From NCBI GenBank assembly GCA_024305405.1, contig JAKNDB010000075.1, forward strand, positions 1,319,501 to 1,383,500: DNA of 64,000 nucleotides, in the 5' to 3' direction. Within the stretch, counting starts at the first letter, position 1; each line of letters begins with the position of its first letter. A program made the translations under genes and the position numbers. The notes beneath the pieces are model-generated. The model had not been told where the DNA came from, ran no database searches, and was given only the letters and a program-made list of their open reading frames with translations. Source of the stretch: Dirofilaria immitis. Taxonomy: Eukaryota > Nematoda > Chromadorea > Rhabditida > Onchocercidae. Below are positions 34,715 through 48,187 of this stretch, one piece after another.

Positions 34715-37700
34715 TCATACTAATAATTGTTTTGCCTCTTCCCTTTTCCTCAGCACTTTCTCATAAGCGATCGGAAGTTCATCATATTTGAAAATTTGAT
34801 CAATTATTGGCTTCATCTGAAATTTCATTTTAAAGAAAACAATACTGAAAATACAAATAAATTAAAAACGGCATTCAGATTCTTTCATATATGACTGTTG
34901 ATTAGATTCTAACCTTGCCATCCTTCAGAAATTCAGAAATTTGCTGCATACATTTTGGGTGTGGAGCAAAAACGCATATGAATACCATTGTCCACGTTGA
35001 ATGGTTGGCTAAATTTGAAATAAAAATTAACATAATTATAAATAATAAGAAAAATTGAGCTTGAAGGAAATAGAAATATATGTTACTGGAAAATTGAACC
35101 TCAGTTTATACGAATGAAGTTACAATAACCAGCAATAATAACAGCAAAGCATAATAATTGAAAAAGCTACCATGATATGCAGTTTTACAGATTAATTTTG
35201 TAAATTAAAAATTTTAGATTTTGATAGATGATATGTAGTATCTGTCACATTAACAAACATGAGCTTTCTTGATATAAGCACTACCTATTAGGCTCACTTC
35301 TCTGATTGATGAAAAATTCTATTAATTATTGTACTCACATAAAAATTCTATATTCATTATACGTATGCATCTGCTTTCAACAAAAAAAATTTTTAAATAA
35401 ATTATGAATAAAACGAACAAGTGCTGCTTTAAGGAAATATTTTATGGCAGTTGAAGCAATTCCGAATGGAATTCCATATCTGAAAAAAAGAACGAAAAGA
35501 ATTAAAAATCAACGAATGATGTAGCAGTTGATGTAGATTAAAACAAAAGATGGAAGACTTTAATGCTAATTTTTTAAATCTATTCTGATAGATTCTTTTA
35601 TCAAATTATGCTTGACATATAATCGTATCAGTTAGGAAGGATAACTATTTCAATAAGAAATCTGAAGATGAAAGGAAACAAGAGACAAAGGAATGAGTAA
35701 AAAAACTAGGATACCTACGATGAGTACGGGAATATAAGTGAAGAAATGAAATCACAAAACTACATAATTAATAGAAGTAATTTAATTTTAATTTTAATTG
35801 AGTTTATTTTTGAACAGAAATAATATAGTGTGAATTAAAATTAAGCAGTTCTCTTTTATTTTACATTAACTGAATTTTTACTAATTTAATGTAATTTTCA
35901 AACCTGTCAGTATCACTAAGTAGTGGGCTCAAAAGTGAAACATGTACACTATTGCGCCATAATCCCATTATTCGATTACTACACTCAGCTAATTCCGATT
36001 CAGCGCAATCCAGTACTACATCAAACGGTCCTTCATTAATTAAATTTTCCATTGCTTCCGGACTTTTGTAATTTATCGGTATCGCTCCTAGTTTTTGCAC
36101 CATATTAATACTGAAATAATAGCAGTAAATGAAATAATAGAAAGGAAAAAAACGAGCTTTGAAGATAGCTCAAAAAATTTCTGGAACTATCATAGTTTTT
36201 TTTGCATATTAATAATATCGTTTCTTGAAATTCTCAAAATTTTAAAAAGAATTTGTTCGATGAAATATTTACAGTTATTTCAAATAGAATTTATCAGCTA
36301 CTACGAAATCTTATCTTCATCTGATATATTTTTGAAAACATGTAGAAAATTATTTGATAAAGATAAAGCAGCATAAATAATTGATAGTTTAATTATTTAA
36401 CAGGAAAAAAAACGACAGTTGTTGAATAATCCAGAAAACTTCATCGTGCAAAAACGCCATTATTGACAAATGAGCTGCATTAAATGACTTCTAAAAAGTG
36501 CTCCCAATTTACCACTCTATTTTTTCATTTATCTATTTATTTACTTATTTATGCAAAAAATTTTCGATATTTAAAAATTACGACAACTAACCCACCTATC
36601 ATCTGAACATGTTACTACTATTTTTTCAACATTCCATGCTTTGAGCATTTGTATCGCTGTTGTTCCAACACCACCAGCACCACCATGTATCAATACACGT
36701 TGCGATGCAGCATTATGTGGATTAATTCGAGCTATCTAGAATTCATACAAAAATAACTTAGTACGAATTTGAAAACTTTCAAATTTTCTTCAAATATGCG
36801 AGAAAATGCATTTTCAGATGGCATATTAAATCCGAGAAAATGCATTTTCAAATAACGATAGATCACATATTAAATGAATTTTTGTTTAGAAAATGTTTAG
36901 TTTCTTATTAGTCTAATACCTTGTTCAAATAGATAATAAAATTAAAAATTTATTAGAGAAATGAAGGAAATTTCTAATTAAAATTCAATTTTTTCAAACT
37001 GATAAAAGTGAATCTGAAATATAAAAATATCAATTTACTAAAATACTAATCACACATATAATATAAACTCTTATTTTTCATTACCGAAACTAATGCTGAC
37101 CAAGCGGTACAAGCCACATACGGGAATGCTGTACCATCAACGTATGATATATTAGTCGGTTTTAAGACACAATTTGATTCGTTCGCTATTACAAATTCTG
37201 CATGCGTTCCCGAACTAAATGGATCAACTACAGCAATTACCTAAAATAACCATAATGAAATTAGTCGAATCATGAAAAAATAGTATAGACAAGAATTAAT
37301 TAAAATCATTATTCAAAATTCATGCTTAAAAAAATCTAAACTATATTATGAAATTAATGAGAGAAATGTTAAACAATTTTTTTCTTTTAATTTTAAAAAT
37401 TTAAAAATCAAAAAAATTTTTAAATTTTTGAAAAAAATAAAATTATTTTTCTACCTCATCACCTTTTTAAATTTCGTCACATTTCCACCAATTTGCTCAA
37501 CAATACCGCTACAATCTCGTCCACCAATAAATGGTAATAATGGTGTTGAATCGTTTGAACAATTTCGAAAATTTTTACTGCTGAACATAATTTTCGTCCA
37601 TATCCTTTTCGCATAAGAGTATCAATTAAATTCACGCTAGCTGCCTATGATAGAAATAAAAGTGGAAAATATATATGAAAAATTTTAATTGCCAGAAAAA

Positions 37701-37961
37701 AAAGATCTATTTTAAAATTAAACAAACCTTAACTTGAAGAAGAAGCTGATCTGGTTTTTCAATAATCGGAATTGACATATCAATTTTCTCCATATCACTA
37801 TCAAATTGTTTTGTTACCCATGTTGACATTCTTCTTCGCCAGGTATTGATATCTCGAAGAGGATTTCTGTTAGCAATGACATATCCTAACAGTCGTTGCA
37901 TGTCGTATAAGATCATGCTAAACATGAAAGAAAATTTCGTTTTTAATATTTTATTTAGCAT
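34715..37961 (-). CDS. RTN4IP1: RTN4IP1-like mitochondrial NAD(P)H oxidoreductase (MDR superfamily; C. elegans RAD-8 type)
   Basis: Medium-chain dehydrogenase/reductase of the quinone-oxidoreductase branch; the human protein is mitochondrial and works in coenzyme Q synthesis. Eight exons agree in phase: 37961-37728, 37644-37455, 37240-37085, 36735-36596, 36110-35904, 35479-35419, 35008-34914, 34816-34715, giving about 395 residues, the same length as the human protein. Order seen: STWVTKQFDSDMEKIDMSIP and AASVNLIDTLMRKGYG (GroES-like fold), GGRDCSGIVEQIGGNV, YVACTAWSAL, the NADPH-binding glycine motif HGGAGGVGTTAIQMLKAWNV, PFDVVLDC, and the C-terminal MKPIIDQIFKYDELPIAYEK. Start taken at the first ATG of the basic N-terminal exon. 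Three single-base shortfalls (37568-37571, 37464-37468, 34968-34972) break the frame. Frataxin lies 1.2 kb upstream on the same strand. Confidence 0.93.
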
Positions 37962-39122
37962 GTTGATCTCGATTCATAATTAATTCAATTGTCATTAAAA
38001 TAATAAATGGATTACTGAATCTATGTTTCTCTAAATGAGAAAATTAATTGGATGAATGAATGAATCAGTCAGAAAATCATAAGCATCAGAAGCGATAAAA
38101 AGAACTATTGATTTTAAACAATCAATTAAAGTGATAAATGATAAATGAATAAGTCATCGTGAATAAGCCATCTTAGTGCTATCATTCATTAAGTTATCAT
38201 TTGTAAGCTATATTATCACCAATATTAATTTAAATAATTGAACTTAATTAAAGCAATATTATAAAAATGATAGAAAGATTGCTGATAGAATTGATTTAAA
38301 TTTCAAAACTTTACAAAACAGCATTTGATATATATATACAAAATTCTTTTATTCAATAAAACAAAATATACAGAAAATGATTGAAAAAAAAGAAAACAAT
38401 AAGCAATTAGTTATTTTATCAATTTCAATTCTTACTGTTTATGATATAACTGATAAAAAAAAAAATTTTACACCTGCAATATATCGTCCTTATCAAATAA
38501 AATTTAAACTTATAAATAATAATTTTCAAACTAAATACAAGTTCTAAGCAAAGAAAAAAAAACAGCTGATTATCAAAACAAAAAAACTATCAAATATTGC
38601 AATAATATTTTAAAACGAAAGAATGAAAATATGAAAAAGAAAAGGAAAATGAAAAGAAATACATTTCAAACTGTTATTATCTGTTTATTCTTTTGATAAT
38701 TCAAAATAAAGAAAATAGAAAAATTTATTTAAAAAAAAAAACTTTCAAATGATAGTTTTAGTTTAGTTTTATTACATGCAATAATATAAAATGATAAGCA
38801 ATATTTGATTCCATCAATAAATTATTTAAGCAATCATCTATTATTCATTGATAAAATCTCACCCGAGAATTTTTCATCGCAGTTTGGCAAACAATATATA
38901 ATATGATATCCAATGTAGGTTGAATTCATATATGGAAGTTTTTAGCAAATCAAAAATAGCTTTTCAAATTGTGTATTAGTAAAATAAATCATATAATTTC
39001 AGCAAATGATTAGCTTATCTAATTGATGAATAAATTGACATGAATATCGTTCCAAACCAATCATCGAGATTGTACAATCAATGGACATTGAAAGATGAAA
39101 TATGAATTATCTCGGAAAGCAA
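37962..39122. other. Intergenic, frataxin 3' end to RTN4IP1-like 5' end
   Basis: No exon, RNA gene or repeat family recognised. It should contain the promoter of the oxidoreductase gene unless the two are co-transcribed. Confidence 0.55.
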
Positions 39123-40105
39123 TTACAAATATTTACTAAAATCAATTTTCTCGGTTTGAAAAATTTTTCGAAATTCATTATTCAACAAACTATCCAATGA
39201 TACATCATCGCGAGTGCTTATCCATTTTCTTTCAATCAAATTAAACCTGAAAATATTTAGCAATTTAACAAATAGATTATTTGCAATCATATAAGCTGTC
39301 TTGAATTTAGAATATAAAGTGTTATCAGTATAGTAGCTTAAGGAGATAAACATTAACAGTTCAATTCTAATTTTAATTCAACAAGATAGTAATTGGCGTA
39401 TGCATAGGCTTTCTAAGCTTTTTAATTTAAATCAAAAAGATCGATTCCAAATCATTTATACAATTCTATCTCTTCTAAAGATCAAAGATACTGGATTTAA
39501 CAGCTTATCAGTTTCGCATGAACTTTATACAATTGATTTCGATATTTTCTTAATTCCCTGAATCATAAAACGTAACCTATACGCATCGCATTTTGCTAAA
39601 TCAAAAATCTTATCTTAAAAATATACCGTTTTGGACCGGATAAAGGTGAAGAAAGCCAAATTTGTCGATTTGGTGTTTGCTTATTGATAACATAAGTACC
39701 AGTTTTTTCACTAATTTTAACCGTAATTACACCCATAGATGAATTTATATCATACTCTTTATCACAATTAAACCTATCCGGAAAAGAATCCAGATAATCG
39801 GTCAATTTATCCAACGTTTCATCGGCCATTTTTTCGTATTCATCTTCCGATAAAACACTTTCAACGCATAGATATCTTTCTAAAGAAAAAAAACGAATGA
39901 AAATTTCTTATATAATAAGACCAAAAAAGTAAATATAAATATTGAAATAAAATAACTAATCTAAGTGATAAATAAAAATATCGCATTTTACGGAAAGAAA
40001 GTTAACAAACTGAAATAGTTTTAAATTTCAAAAAAAAAAAAGATTCTTACGTTTTAAGAAAGATTCTGTATTTATCAATGCTTTAAATAATTGTCGTCTC
40101 AACAT
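39123..40105 (-). CDS. frh-1: Frataxin, mitochondrial iron-sulfur cluster assembly protein
   Basis: Matrix protein that activates cysteine desulfurase in iron-sulfur cluster assembly. Three exons: 40105-40051, 39879-39627, 39246-39123; 143 residues with all phases intact and no indel. The first exon gives a basic amphipathic leader (MLRRQLFKALINTESFL) suited to mitochondrial import. The frataxin fold follows: acidic helix 1 (SEDEYEKMADETLDKLTDYL), strand region GVITVKISEKTG, then the signature TYVINKQTPNRQIWLSSP, GPKR at the second splice junction, KWISTRDDVSLDSLLNNEF and a short C-terminus ending SKYL. An acceptor (ATCAG) sits about 20 bases before the ATG and could take a spliced leader. 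The symbol follows the C. elegans orthologue name. Confidence 0.97.
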
Positions 40106-40124
40106 ATTTCATTCGCAATTCAAA

Positions 40125-40128
40125 TCTG
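40125..40128 (-). promoter_or_regulatory. Candidate trans-splice (or 5' UTR) acceptor before frataxin
   Basis: On the minus strand ATTATCAG ends about 20 bases upstream of the frataxin ATG (40105-40103). No upstream coding exon is needed, so a spliced-leader acceptor is a reasonable reading; a cis-spliced UTR intron is the alternative. Confidence 0.35.
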
Positions 40129-41027
40129 ATAATATGATAACTGATGATGAAAATTTGATCAGTTTAGAAAAAAAAACAAAAAATCATTTATTCAATTTTT
40201 TTCTGATCTAACAAATAATATTATCATTTATTATATTTTAATATTGGATTGTTAATTAAAATATCAAAATTTAAATTGACCGCAAAAGAATGTCTTTCTT
40301 TTTTGATAATAAATTGAAATAGAAAAATAAAAATATAATGCCATTTGAATGATAGAATAGCAATATAATTAATTGCACTTAAGAAATTCTAAGAAATTTT
40401 TATTTCATTTAATAAAACATTATAAAACAACAAATTAAAACATAAAAATATTTCATACCTTATTTTCCGTTAATTAGGTAAAAATTTAAAAATTAAATTT
40501 CAACATCTAAAAGTAGTGATATCTAATATCGTTCAAATTTATAAATTCTATATCACAGAAAAAAAAAAGAAAATAAAATATTTCAATATTTGATTGATTT
40601 AGCAATTTTTTTTCAAATATCATATAATATTTTAATTCTATTCATTTAGTAATTAATTATTTAGATATAATTTTGTGATAAAAATAGATATGATTTGAAA
40701 TGATAAATGAATTGATTTTAATTTAAAAATGTATTTTTATTTACTGACAACATACTGAGTGGTTCATATTTTATAGTAATGTCATCGATAAAAATTGTAT
40801 GTTAAAATTTGTTACATTAAATTCATATGTTTATTTTAGGAAATCAGTAAATAAATAAAATCAAAATTAATCATTTGTAATAATTTTTTATCAGAACATT
40901 TTTCTTAATTTAACAAAGTTAATATCATCCTCTTCTTCATCTTTTAAATATTTCATATTCACTTATGCTATTCTTATTATTATTATTATCTAATTCAAAC
41001 TGAACTGATAGAAGTTCATTTTGATAG
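40129..41027. other. Head-to-head intergenic region
   Basis: Lies between the 5' end of frataxin (-) and the unrecognised plus-strand gene. A+T-rich, no exon or RNA gene seen; probably holds promoters for both. Confidence 0.5.
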
Positions 41028-41673
41028 ACATCAGCAAAAACAGCACAAGCAAATAAAATGCGTGATGAAGCTATGAAACGATTGAAAGAATTACGTCAAA
41101 TTGTAAAAATGAAATAACTCGTTCGGGTCAAGGTACCGATGAAATTATGCAATTACAGGTTAGAGGAAGAAAGAAAGAAAGAGATAAAAAGAAATTCCTC
41201 AATTTTACAATTCTATTTCAATAAATGATTTTTTCCTTGCAAATATTTGGGGTTGAATGGTGCAAAAAAAAGCCGGAATATCAATCACCAATTAGCAATT
41301 TTTAAACTTAAATAATAATAATACGAAATAGAAATTGTATGACCTTTTCGATCTAATAATTCGTTAAGCAAATATTTAATGGTAGTGATGTATCAGATAA
41401 GAATGAGAATGAATTCATTCGTTAATTAAGCTTATTAATTTAAATTTGGAATAAGAGAATTAATCATTAATCGAAATGATCAGTACAACGATATTATTTG
41501 AGGATGGTGGTGAATTACATTTTATAAACACAAAAGCTACACGTGCATATTATTTGAATCATGAAGAATCATGGCTATATCTAGAACGTGAAAATGATGG
41601 TACATCGGGAACGTTATATATTGTACGTCAACTTCCAGATGGACGACTTATCACAAAGACTATGCAAGGTTGA
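41028..41673 (+). CDS. Unrecognised gene, at least two exons
   Basis: Exon 1 follows an acceptor (TTTGATAG) and runs to 41158; its first ATG is at 41058. It encodes a basic helix, MRDEAMKRLKELRQIVK, then, after one missing base in the A run 41105-41109, NEITRSGQGTDEIMQLQ and a good donor CAG/GTTAGA. A second exon ends at a TGA at 41671-41673 and reads TILFEDGGELHFINTK, AYYLNHEESWLYLEREND, TLYIVRQLPDGRLITKTMQG. The simplest acceptor (ATCAG ending at 41483) does not match the phase of exon 1, so an intervening exon, another indel or a separate ATG start at 41476 must be considered. The lysine/arginine-rich helix with TRSGQGTDE recalls SANT/MADF-like DNA-binding proteins of nematodes, but this is only an impression. 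Coding nature is likely from codon texture; function is unknown. Confidence 0.55.
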
Positions 41674-41996
41674 ATGTAAAATTGCATATACTATTGATTG
41701 TAAAAATCAAAATTCAAATTCTGCTTATGATAATATATTGAAGTTGAAATCATTTGAAAATTTTTAAATTAAAGTTAAATTTTTAACGAAAATTATTCAT
41801 TGCACGGATTGTTAGAATGCTAGCCAAAAGGCACAGCTATATCGGATGATAACAATTGTTCTCCAAAATATATTTAAATCGGATACATATCCCACACTAT
41901 TTGTTGGGCACAAGAAAAAAAAACAATGCACCGTAAAAATCTGATCGGCAAAAATATAAATTGCCACGTTCCAGAATATATCTCTGTCTCTATGCA
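41674..41996. other. Convergent 3' region between the unrecognised gene and MRPL13
   Basis: Two 3' ends meet here. I see nothing in it beyond A+T-rich DNA. Confidence 0.55.
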
Positions 41997-44012
41997 TCAT
42001 GATTTGCTCTGATAGTACGGGTTAAATGGAGATCTGTCTTTTCCAGTCCATTGGCCAGGGTCTTCTACTGGTCGTTCCCAATCAACGAAATGATTATCTT
42101 TAAATTTAAATAGTCTCGGAAATTTCGCTCGTTCCTCAGCTGTATATTCATCGGATCGTTTCGGGACACGTTGTACTTGTTCCATCTGTAAGAAGAGCTG
42201 CTAGAGCGTTAATAGAAAAAGCAATTTCTGGAAAAAAATTCGGAATTAAAAATTATTTAAAATAATAAATAAGAGATATTTGTGGTATCTTTGAAATTTC
42301 CAATCATGAAGCTTTATTTGATATGCTATAATGATAATTCATATCATATGGACTATTTTAATGATGCATTAGGAGATTGATACAAGACCGATGCATTCTG
42401 AGTAACATTATTGAATAAGAATAAACTGTGTAAAAAGGTTGAAAAAAAGAAATCTCAAGAAAATCTGAAGATAACTTCGAAATCTATCATTATATGTTGA
42501 AAAGATTACTACCTGATTTCCAATATTCTTCTGAACAAAGGTTGGCATCTGATCATCAGCAAACAGATGTAACCTTTCAATTAATCGTTTGCGTAGTTGA
42601 TTATGATCAAGACCTGAATATACCGTCATATGCATTATTCGACATGGATCAAAATCCTGAATTTGCCAAGCTGGATATTCAACCTTTGATTTTGGCATTT
42701 CCTAAAATTATTTAACTTAATTTGTAAGACACCAATAAAAAAGAAACTATAATCTCTTTAATAGCAAAAAACCTTTGAACCTTTTATCTTAAATACATTC
42801 ATCAATCGTATGAAGAATATCGATTTATTAAGAATCTTAACCGCATGTATATTACAAATATTATTATTTATATCCATAGTGATGTTTTCACAGTAAAAAT
42901 CTTTAGTATTGATGAATGTGTCTTTAATATTAATGAATGTTGTGATAATGAATTAATAAAGGTAAGCGATAATCGTCAATAAGAGCTTTATTCTTACTAA
43001 TAAAAATTAAAAACGATTTAAACTATTATAAGAATTTAATAAAAACTTGATCTCCACTAATTACCGATATGCAAATAACCACATAATTACTATCATTCAC
43101 AATATCAAACTAAAAATAGAACAAACCTTATCAAAGAAAAATCGCTGATTTTTCCAATTGAAACTCATGCATTGCAACATCTTTACAATTTATCACTACA
43201 ACATGATCACCGCAATCGGTAAATGGATGATAAATCGGTTTATGTTTACCAGTTAAATAATTTGCAACTTTTTTGCCAAGTATCCAAACATCCTAAAATA
43301 ATAAATTAGCCGTCAAAAATAATAATCTAGAGATTTTACCACACAAAAATTAAAAATCAACTTAAAAAAAAACAAAATTATATATTTGAAAAAAATGTGT
43401 TTAAAAATGCGTTTAAAAAAGATTAGCAAAATTAATGATTATAGAATAAATATAACGGACAATTTGACTGTCTTGAAATATTCGCTATGTTGAATGGCTA
43501 ATGCTAAAAAATATGGAAGAAAATAAAATGGATATTTTCGGGAAATTTTAAAAATGTTTGAATAGATAAAAGAAATATGAATGAATAAAAGAAGCTAATT
43601 ATTTATTTATTTAGGTACCAAATGTCTAAATATTGAAACAATTAATAGCCAATCAATTAAATGTTTCAATTATTCAATACGTTGCTATACAATAAAAATC
43701 ACTGATTTATTAATCAGTAAGAAATAAATCTAAATTGATAAAAAGGAGATATTTTACTAAATCAGAATGAAAAAAAAATGTAGCATAAAAGTATTCTGAG
43801 AGAACTAAATGAAGATATTTAAAATGATATTATAAACTTATGTAGCAAAATTAACTTTTATCATTACGAAATTTCTATCATGCAAATGAATTTTCTTTTT
43901 CTTTAATTCAAATAAAAATTACAAAAAAAACCTGGCCCGTAGCATCTACAAGATGCCATTGACGAGCAAATAATAACCATTGTTGCACTCGACGCATTCG
44001 ACCAATACTCAT
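41997..44012 (-). CDS. mrpl-13: Mitochondrial ribosomal protein uL13m (MRPL13)
   Basis: Structural protein of the mitochondrial large ribosomal subunit. Four exons: 44012-43932, 43292-43127, 42701-42513, 42185-41997; about 207 residues, longer than the human protein (178) by a C-terminal tail rich in Pro, Trp and Tyr that ends NPYYQSKS. Matches in order: QQWLLFARQWHLVDA, KHKPIYHPFTDCGDHVVVIN, FDPCRIMHMTVYSGL, KRLIERLHLFADD, VPKRSDEYTAEERAKFPRLF. The exon at 43127 shows a frame change near 43161-43172 that fits one surplus base there; correcting it gives W-KNQRF at the expected distance from DP. In the segment where the family has a HTGYPGG-type motif this protein reads FDKEMPK with no length change. 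It lies 0.77 kb downstream of the carrier gene on the same strand. Confidence 0.93.
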
Positions 44013-44783
44013 GATTGAAAATTTAACAAACTATATTTTGAACAAACAATTACTAAAAATCAATTGTACATTCTCTCTGAAAAAATCTCATAATAAATCT
44101 AATATACAGAATGGATAAATTGTTGCATAGTTACATCAATAATTTGATGAAAATTTTATGCATTAAGCAAATTGAGGTATTATTTTGGAACTTTTTGCCA
44201 AATAATTTGAGAAAAGAAAAAGCAAAATTTTAATTTTAATATTTCATTTATTCTTTCAAATTTTAAAATTATCGCAAATGAAATATAAAGTTAATGCATG
44301 AAGCAAACATACGATGATTGCTGATATGATTTATAAAATTACAGCATGAAATAGAATATCAGTGGAATGAAAAAATTAAAAATACAATTTACACATAGCA
44401 ATTGATCAAATTTAGACAAATTTTTTGTATCTCATAGACTTTCGACATCTCAAAAGATATACATTACATGGAAGAATTGAAATACATAGAAAATTAATCA
44501 TACTAACGATTTCAAAAGATCACAAATAAAATTTACAAAGAATTATACTTGCATAAATAATAAAATATACATTACAATCATTTAAACACTTCATTAATGA
44601 CGTTTTTATTGAAAAAATATGGATATCGGCTTATAAAGAGAAAAAAATTACTCCTGGCTATTTTTATTTCAATGATAAATATAGTTTTCTACTCAATGAA
44701 TGAATAAGAGAATTATTGAAACTAAAATTAATAAATAAAGCCCATACTTCGAAGAAAAGCGATAAACACAAGCGACGAATATA
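44013..44783. other. Intergenic, carrier 3' end to MRPL13 5' end
   Basis: No exon, repeat or RNA gene recognised in this A+T-rich spacer. Confidence 0.55.
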
Positions 44784-47700
44784 TTACCACATCACTTGAC
44801 CTTGATATTCTGGTAGTACACAAACTTTCTTTAAAGTTTCATAAACTACCATTGTTGCCGTCGCATATACGCAGCTATTAATCATTCTTGGTAAAAGACC
44901 TTTTGTTATTATCCTGTATCTTTCATCGAACCACATTGTTTTAATAGTATCTGCATAGGATGCACGTTGAATCTATAAAGAAAACAATAAAATTCAACTA
45001 TTTAAAGAATCCAAAATTATGCCTCAATATTCTTATTTCCTATTCTGTAATTTCAAGAGATTGAAATAAAAAACCAAGTTTGAATAAAGCCTAAAATTTT
45101 TTTAGTCGTAAATCATAAATCACAAAAATTTTATGTAATTCAAAACTAAAGGAGAAATTGGCAATATACTGCAACCGATTATAATATTTTAAACAAATAT
45201 TTGAAAGATTTATGAACCTGTGTACGTAATCGCAATATTTCCAGTGGATTTGTTAGGGTTGTTGCCACTATGGAAGAGGTAGCTGCAGCTGTTCCTTGGT
45301 CTAATAAAAAGTAAGGATGCCCTTCTTTTTCATATCCTGAATAAATTTTCTCTTAATTGATAATAATTGATATAGCTTTTAATGATAAAAATATAATAAA
45401 ATCTAAATTATATATATGCTCACCAAGTAAACTGTGAAGAAATTTCCTTCTACACCATCGAATATTTTCCAGGCATGTATAATATATCGTCCAAAATATT
45501 GATCCAGCAGATATTCCTAATGCTGTTGACGCTACATAACCCCTAAAAATATTAAAATAAAAGTAAGAAGAAAAACTGCAATATCAAAAGAATTAGAACA
45601 CAATCAAAATCTAATAACAGAAACTTGTTAATCTGAAGAAATAAAATAATATCGCTTCTTTTTCATATTTTGAAGAACGTAAAAATAAATCAGAAAAAAA
45701 GATATATCGGCTATTTCGATATAAAATAGAACTAAACCTAAACAATCTATCACAGTAATTAATGCAACATTCATTCTGCTCGTTTCAATTAACAGTACAA
45801 TAATATCTTGTTATCTTAATTCGAAATTTCAGTTAAATATTTAACGTGTTAAAGCATTATAAGTACTGCCATATCATGATAGATTGTTCAGACAATTTTC
45901 TAACGAATGACCGAATATTTTTTAAATTTTTAATAAACTTATAATACCTGAAAAAACCACGATAACCATCAACGTGATATATGGCACGCAAAATTTGAAA
46001 GGCTGGTCGCGATGACAACTTAGCCTTATTCTGATGAATATAGTTCAAAACACCAGCATGATGAGCTTCACCTAAAATTGTCGTTACATTTATTATACAA
46101 AATAGAAATTAATAAAAAATTCGGGAATTAATCATTATATACTACTTTCTTTAATCAGTACCAAGCAAGAATAACTGATAAGTTAATATAAGTGAGTAAA
46201 TTTCCGATGAAAATGCTGTTAGTTATAAAAATGATATGCTTAATCGCCATTTTTGATAGTTTTTTTTAATTTTTCTGAACTGAAGAGAAATCTCACCAAC
46301 AAAAGCAGAAGGATTGTTGTAAATAATCATATATTGAGAAGTGATATCTGTTGGAACAAATATTATTTGAGTTAAAAGTGATACAGTACCACCTAAACGC
46401 ATAAGCATATATAAAGAATTATCACAAATTCTCACAATTGTTCTAATTTATATTTTATTTTTTTACATCTATTTATTTATTTAAAATAAATGCTTTCATT
46501 ATTTTGTTGATATTTTCAATTTTTTGTAAAAAGTAGACTTACAGCAATTAATTTAACATACTTATGTAAAAAAAAAGAATTAGCTTGCTAAACTTATCTA
46601 TTAAATGAATAAGCAAAAGTGATTAACCTACAATCGATTTAGTGCCCAATCAAAGTACCATTATAAAAAAAAATTCTCTAGATGATCAGACAATCTTAGG
46701 AATAATTTTCTGCAAATCATCAATCTGCTATTCTGCTTAATATACATCAACATCACGATCACTTTGGCAAATGAGCAGAATCAACTTACCAGCTAACGAT
46801 GAAACCAATTTGTCAGATGATAAATCCAGATGAAATTTCAACCATTCACGTGTTTTTTCATAAGCATTACAATATATCAATGGTGCAACATTCTGCGGAA
46901 CTGTCATCAAGAAGCCCTTAAATTAGAAAATTACTTCTTAAACTAAATTAAAATAAGTTATATAAAATAAAATGAACTCAAAAAATAATTCATAACTTTA
47001 TAAAATTTTGACATTAAATCGTATTGTTTTGCAAAACTAAACCAGTAAGTGTAAAAGATCATTATAGCTATATAGTAGTGATAGATTCGCAAAATTATAG
47101 TGCAGCATCTGGACATCTAATATAAAATTATTTTGATAGATGAGAGAATGAAATGACGGCTATAATCATATTTATACTTTGAATTTTCAAACGTACGCTA
47201 TAAAAAATAATAGGTTATGATAAAATGATTACAAAAAAATTATAAACTATAATTCTTTCTAATTCTCCCGCAAATTAAGTCAAATAAATGATTAGGTAAA
47301 CTATAAACGATTAGAAAGAATTAAATCAAAAGGATCGTACGTACCTTATATAAGCCACGTAAACCTTCATTTCGAATAATATTGACTAACGCATGTCGCA
47401 CACCTTTATAAACTGTATCTTGTTTTTGCAATTGTAAGCGTGATTTGATAAAATTAAATGGATATATTAAAAATCGTATAGTGCATGATGATGTGAATAT
47501 ATATGTTGATAAGCTATATTTATCTAAATGTCTCCATTCGATTATTTCCAACTGAAAATTTTGAAAAATAATTTAAAAATTATTGAAAGATATCAGCAAA
47601 AAAAAAAGAAAAAATAAAATTATTCTATTGAATAAAAAAAAAGGAAAAGATTCTTTCGCCGTAATAAATCTTAATTCCATATTATATAATTTCTATTTTA

Positions 47701-48187
47701 TCTTTGTTTTATCAATAAATAAGAATAAGGATAAGAATTGAGATAAAAGTGTAATTAATAATTTAAAATGAAAAGATTAAACTACGTTGTATGATTTATT
47801 CTGAATGATAGCTCATATCAATGATTATCACTGATATCAAAACTCTTTCGATATCAAAAAAACTAAATAAAGTACACAATCTCAATTCCTGATAAATCAA
47901 TTATATGACGAGACTGATGCAATTTGTTTTCATAGACTTTATACTGTTATTTACATTCTGGATGATCAAAATGCAACTAAGTTCAAAGTTCAGCATATTA
48001 TAATTACCCTATCCCAAGAAATTATCAATACTTGAATATCGAAAAATTCTAACTCCTAACTTAATTGCTAGATTTCAAATTGCTAACTTCTAAAAAAACT
48101 TTTAGATAATATTTTCCTCCTCCTCCCCCTGCACTTGGAAAAAAAAAAACATCATACCGCATAGTCGGATTGAGCAGTTGGATTCAT
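44784..48187 (-). CDS. SLC25A44: Mitochondrial carrier of the SLC25A44 type
   Basis: Inner-membrane transporter of the mitochondrial carrier family; mammalian SLC25A44 has been linked to branched-chain amino acid import into mitochondria. Eight exons with all phases intact: 48187-48158, 47551-47345, 46916-46790, 46392-46297, 46071-45948, 45542-45424, 45336-45218, 44972-44784; 336 residues. Three carrier repeats are visible by their signatures: YPFNFIKSRLQLQ with GLRGLYKGF; VPTDITSQYM with GYRGFFRGY; and NPLEILRLRTQ with GLLPRMINSC. The family-specific opening IIEWRHLDK is present. The first exon is only ten codons (MNPTAQSDYA) and is inferred from phase and position. Unlike most neighbours it carries no indel. 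Substrate is inferred from the family. Confidence 0.95.
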
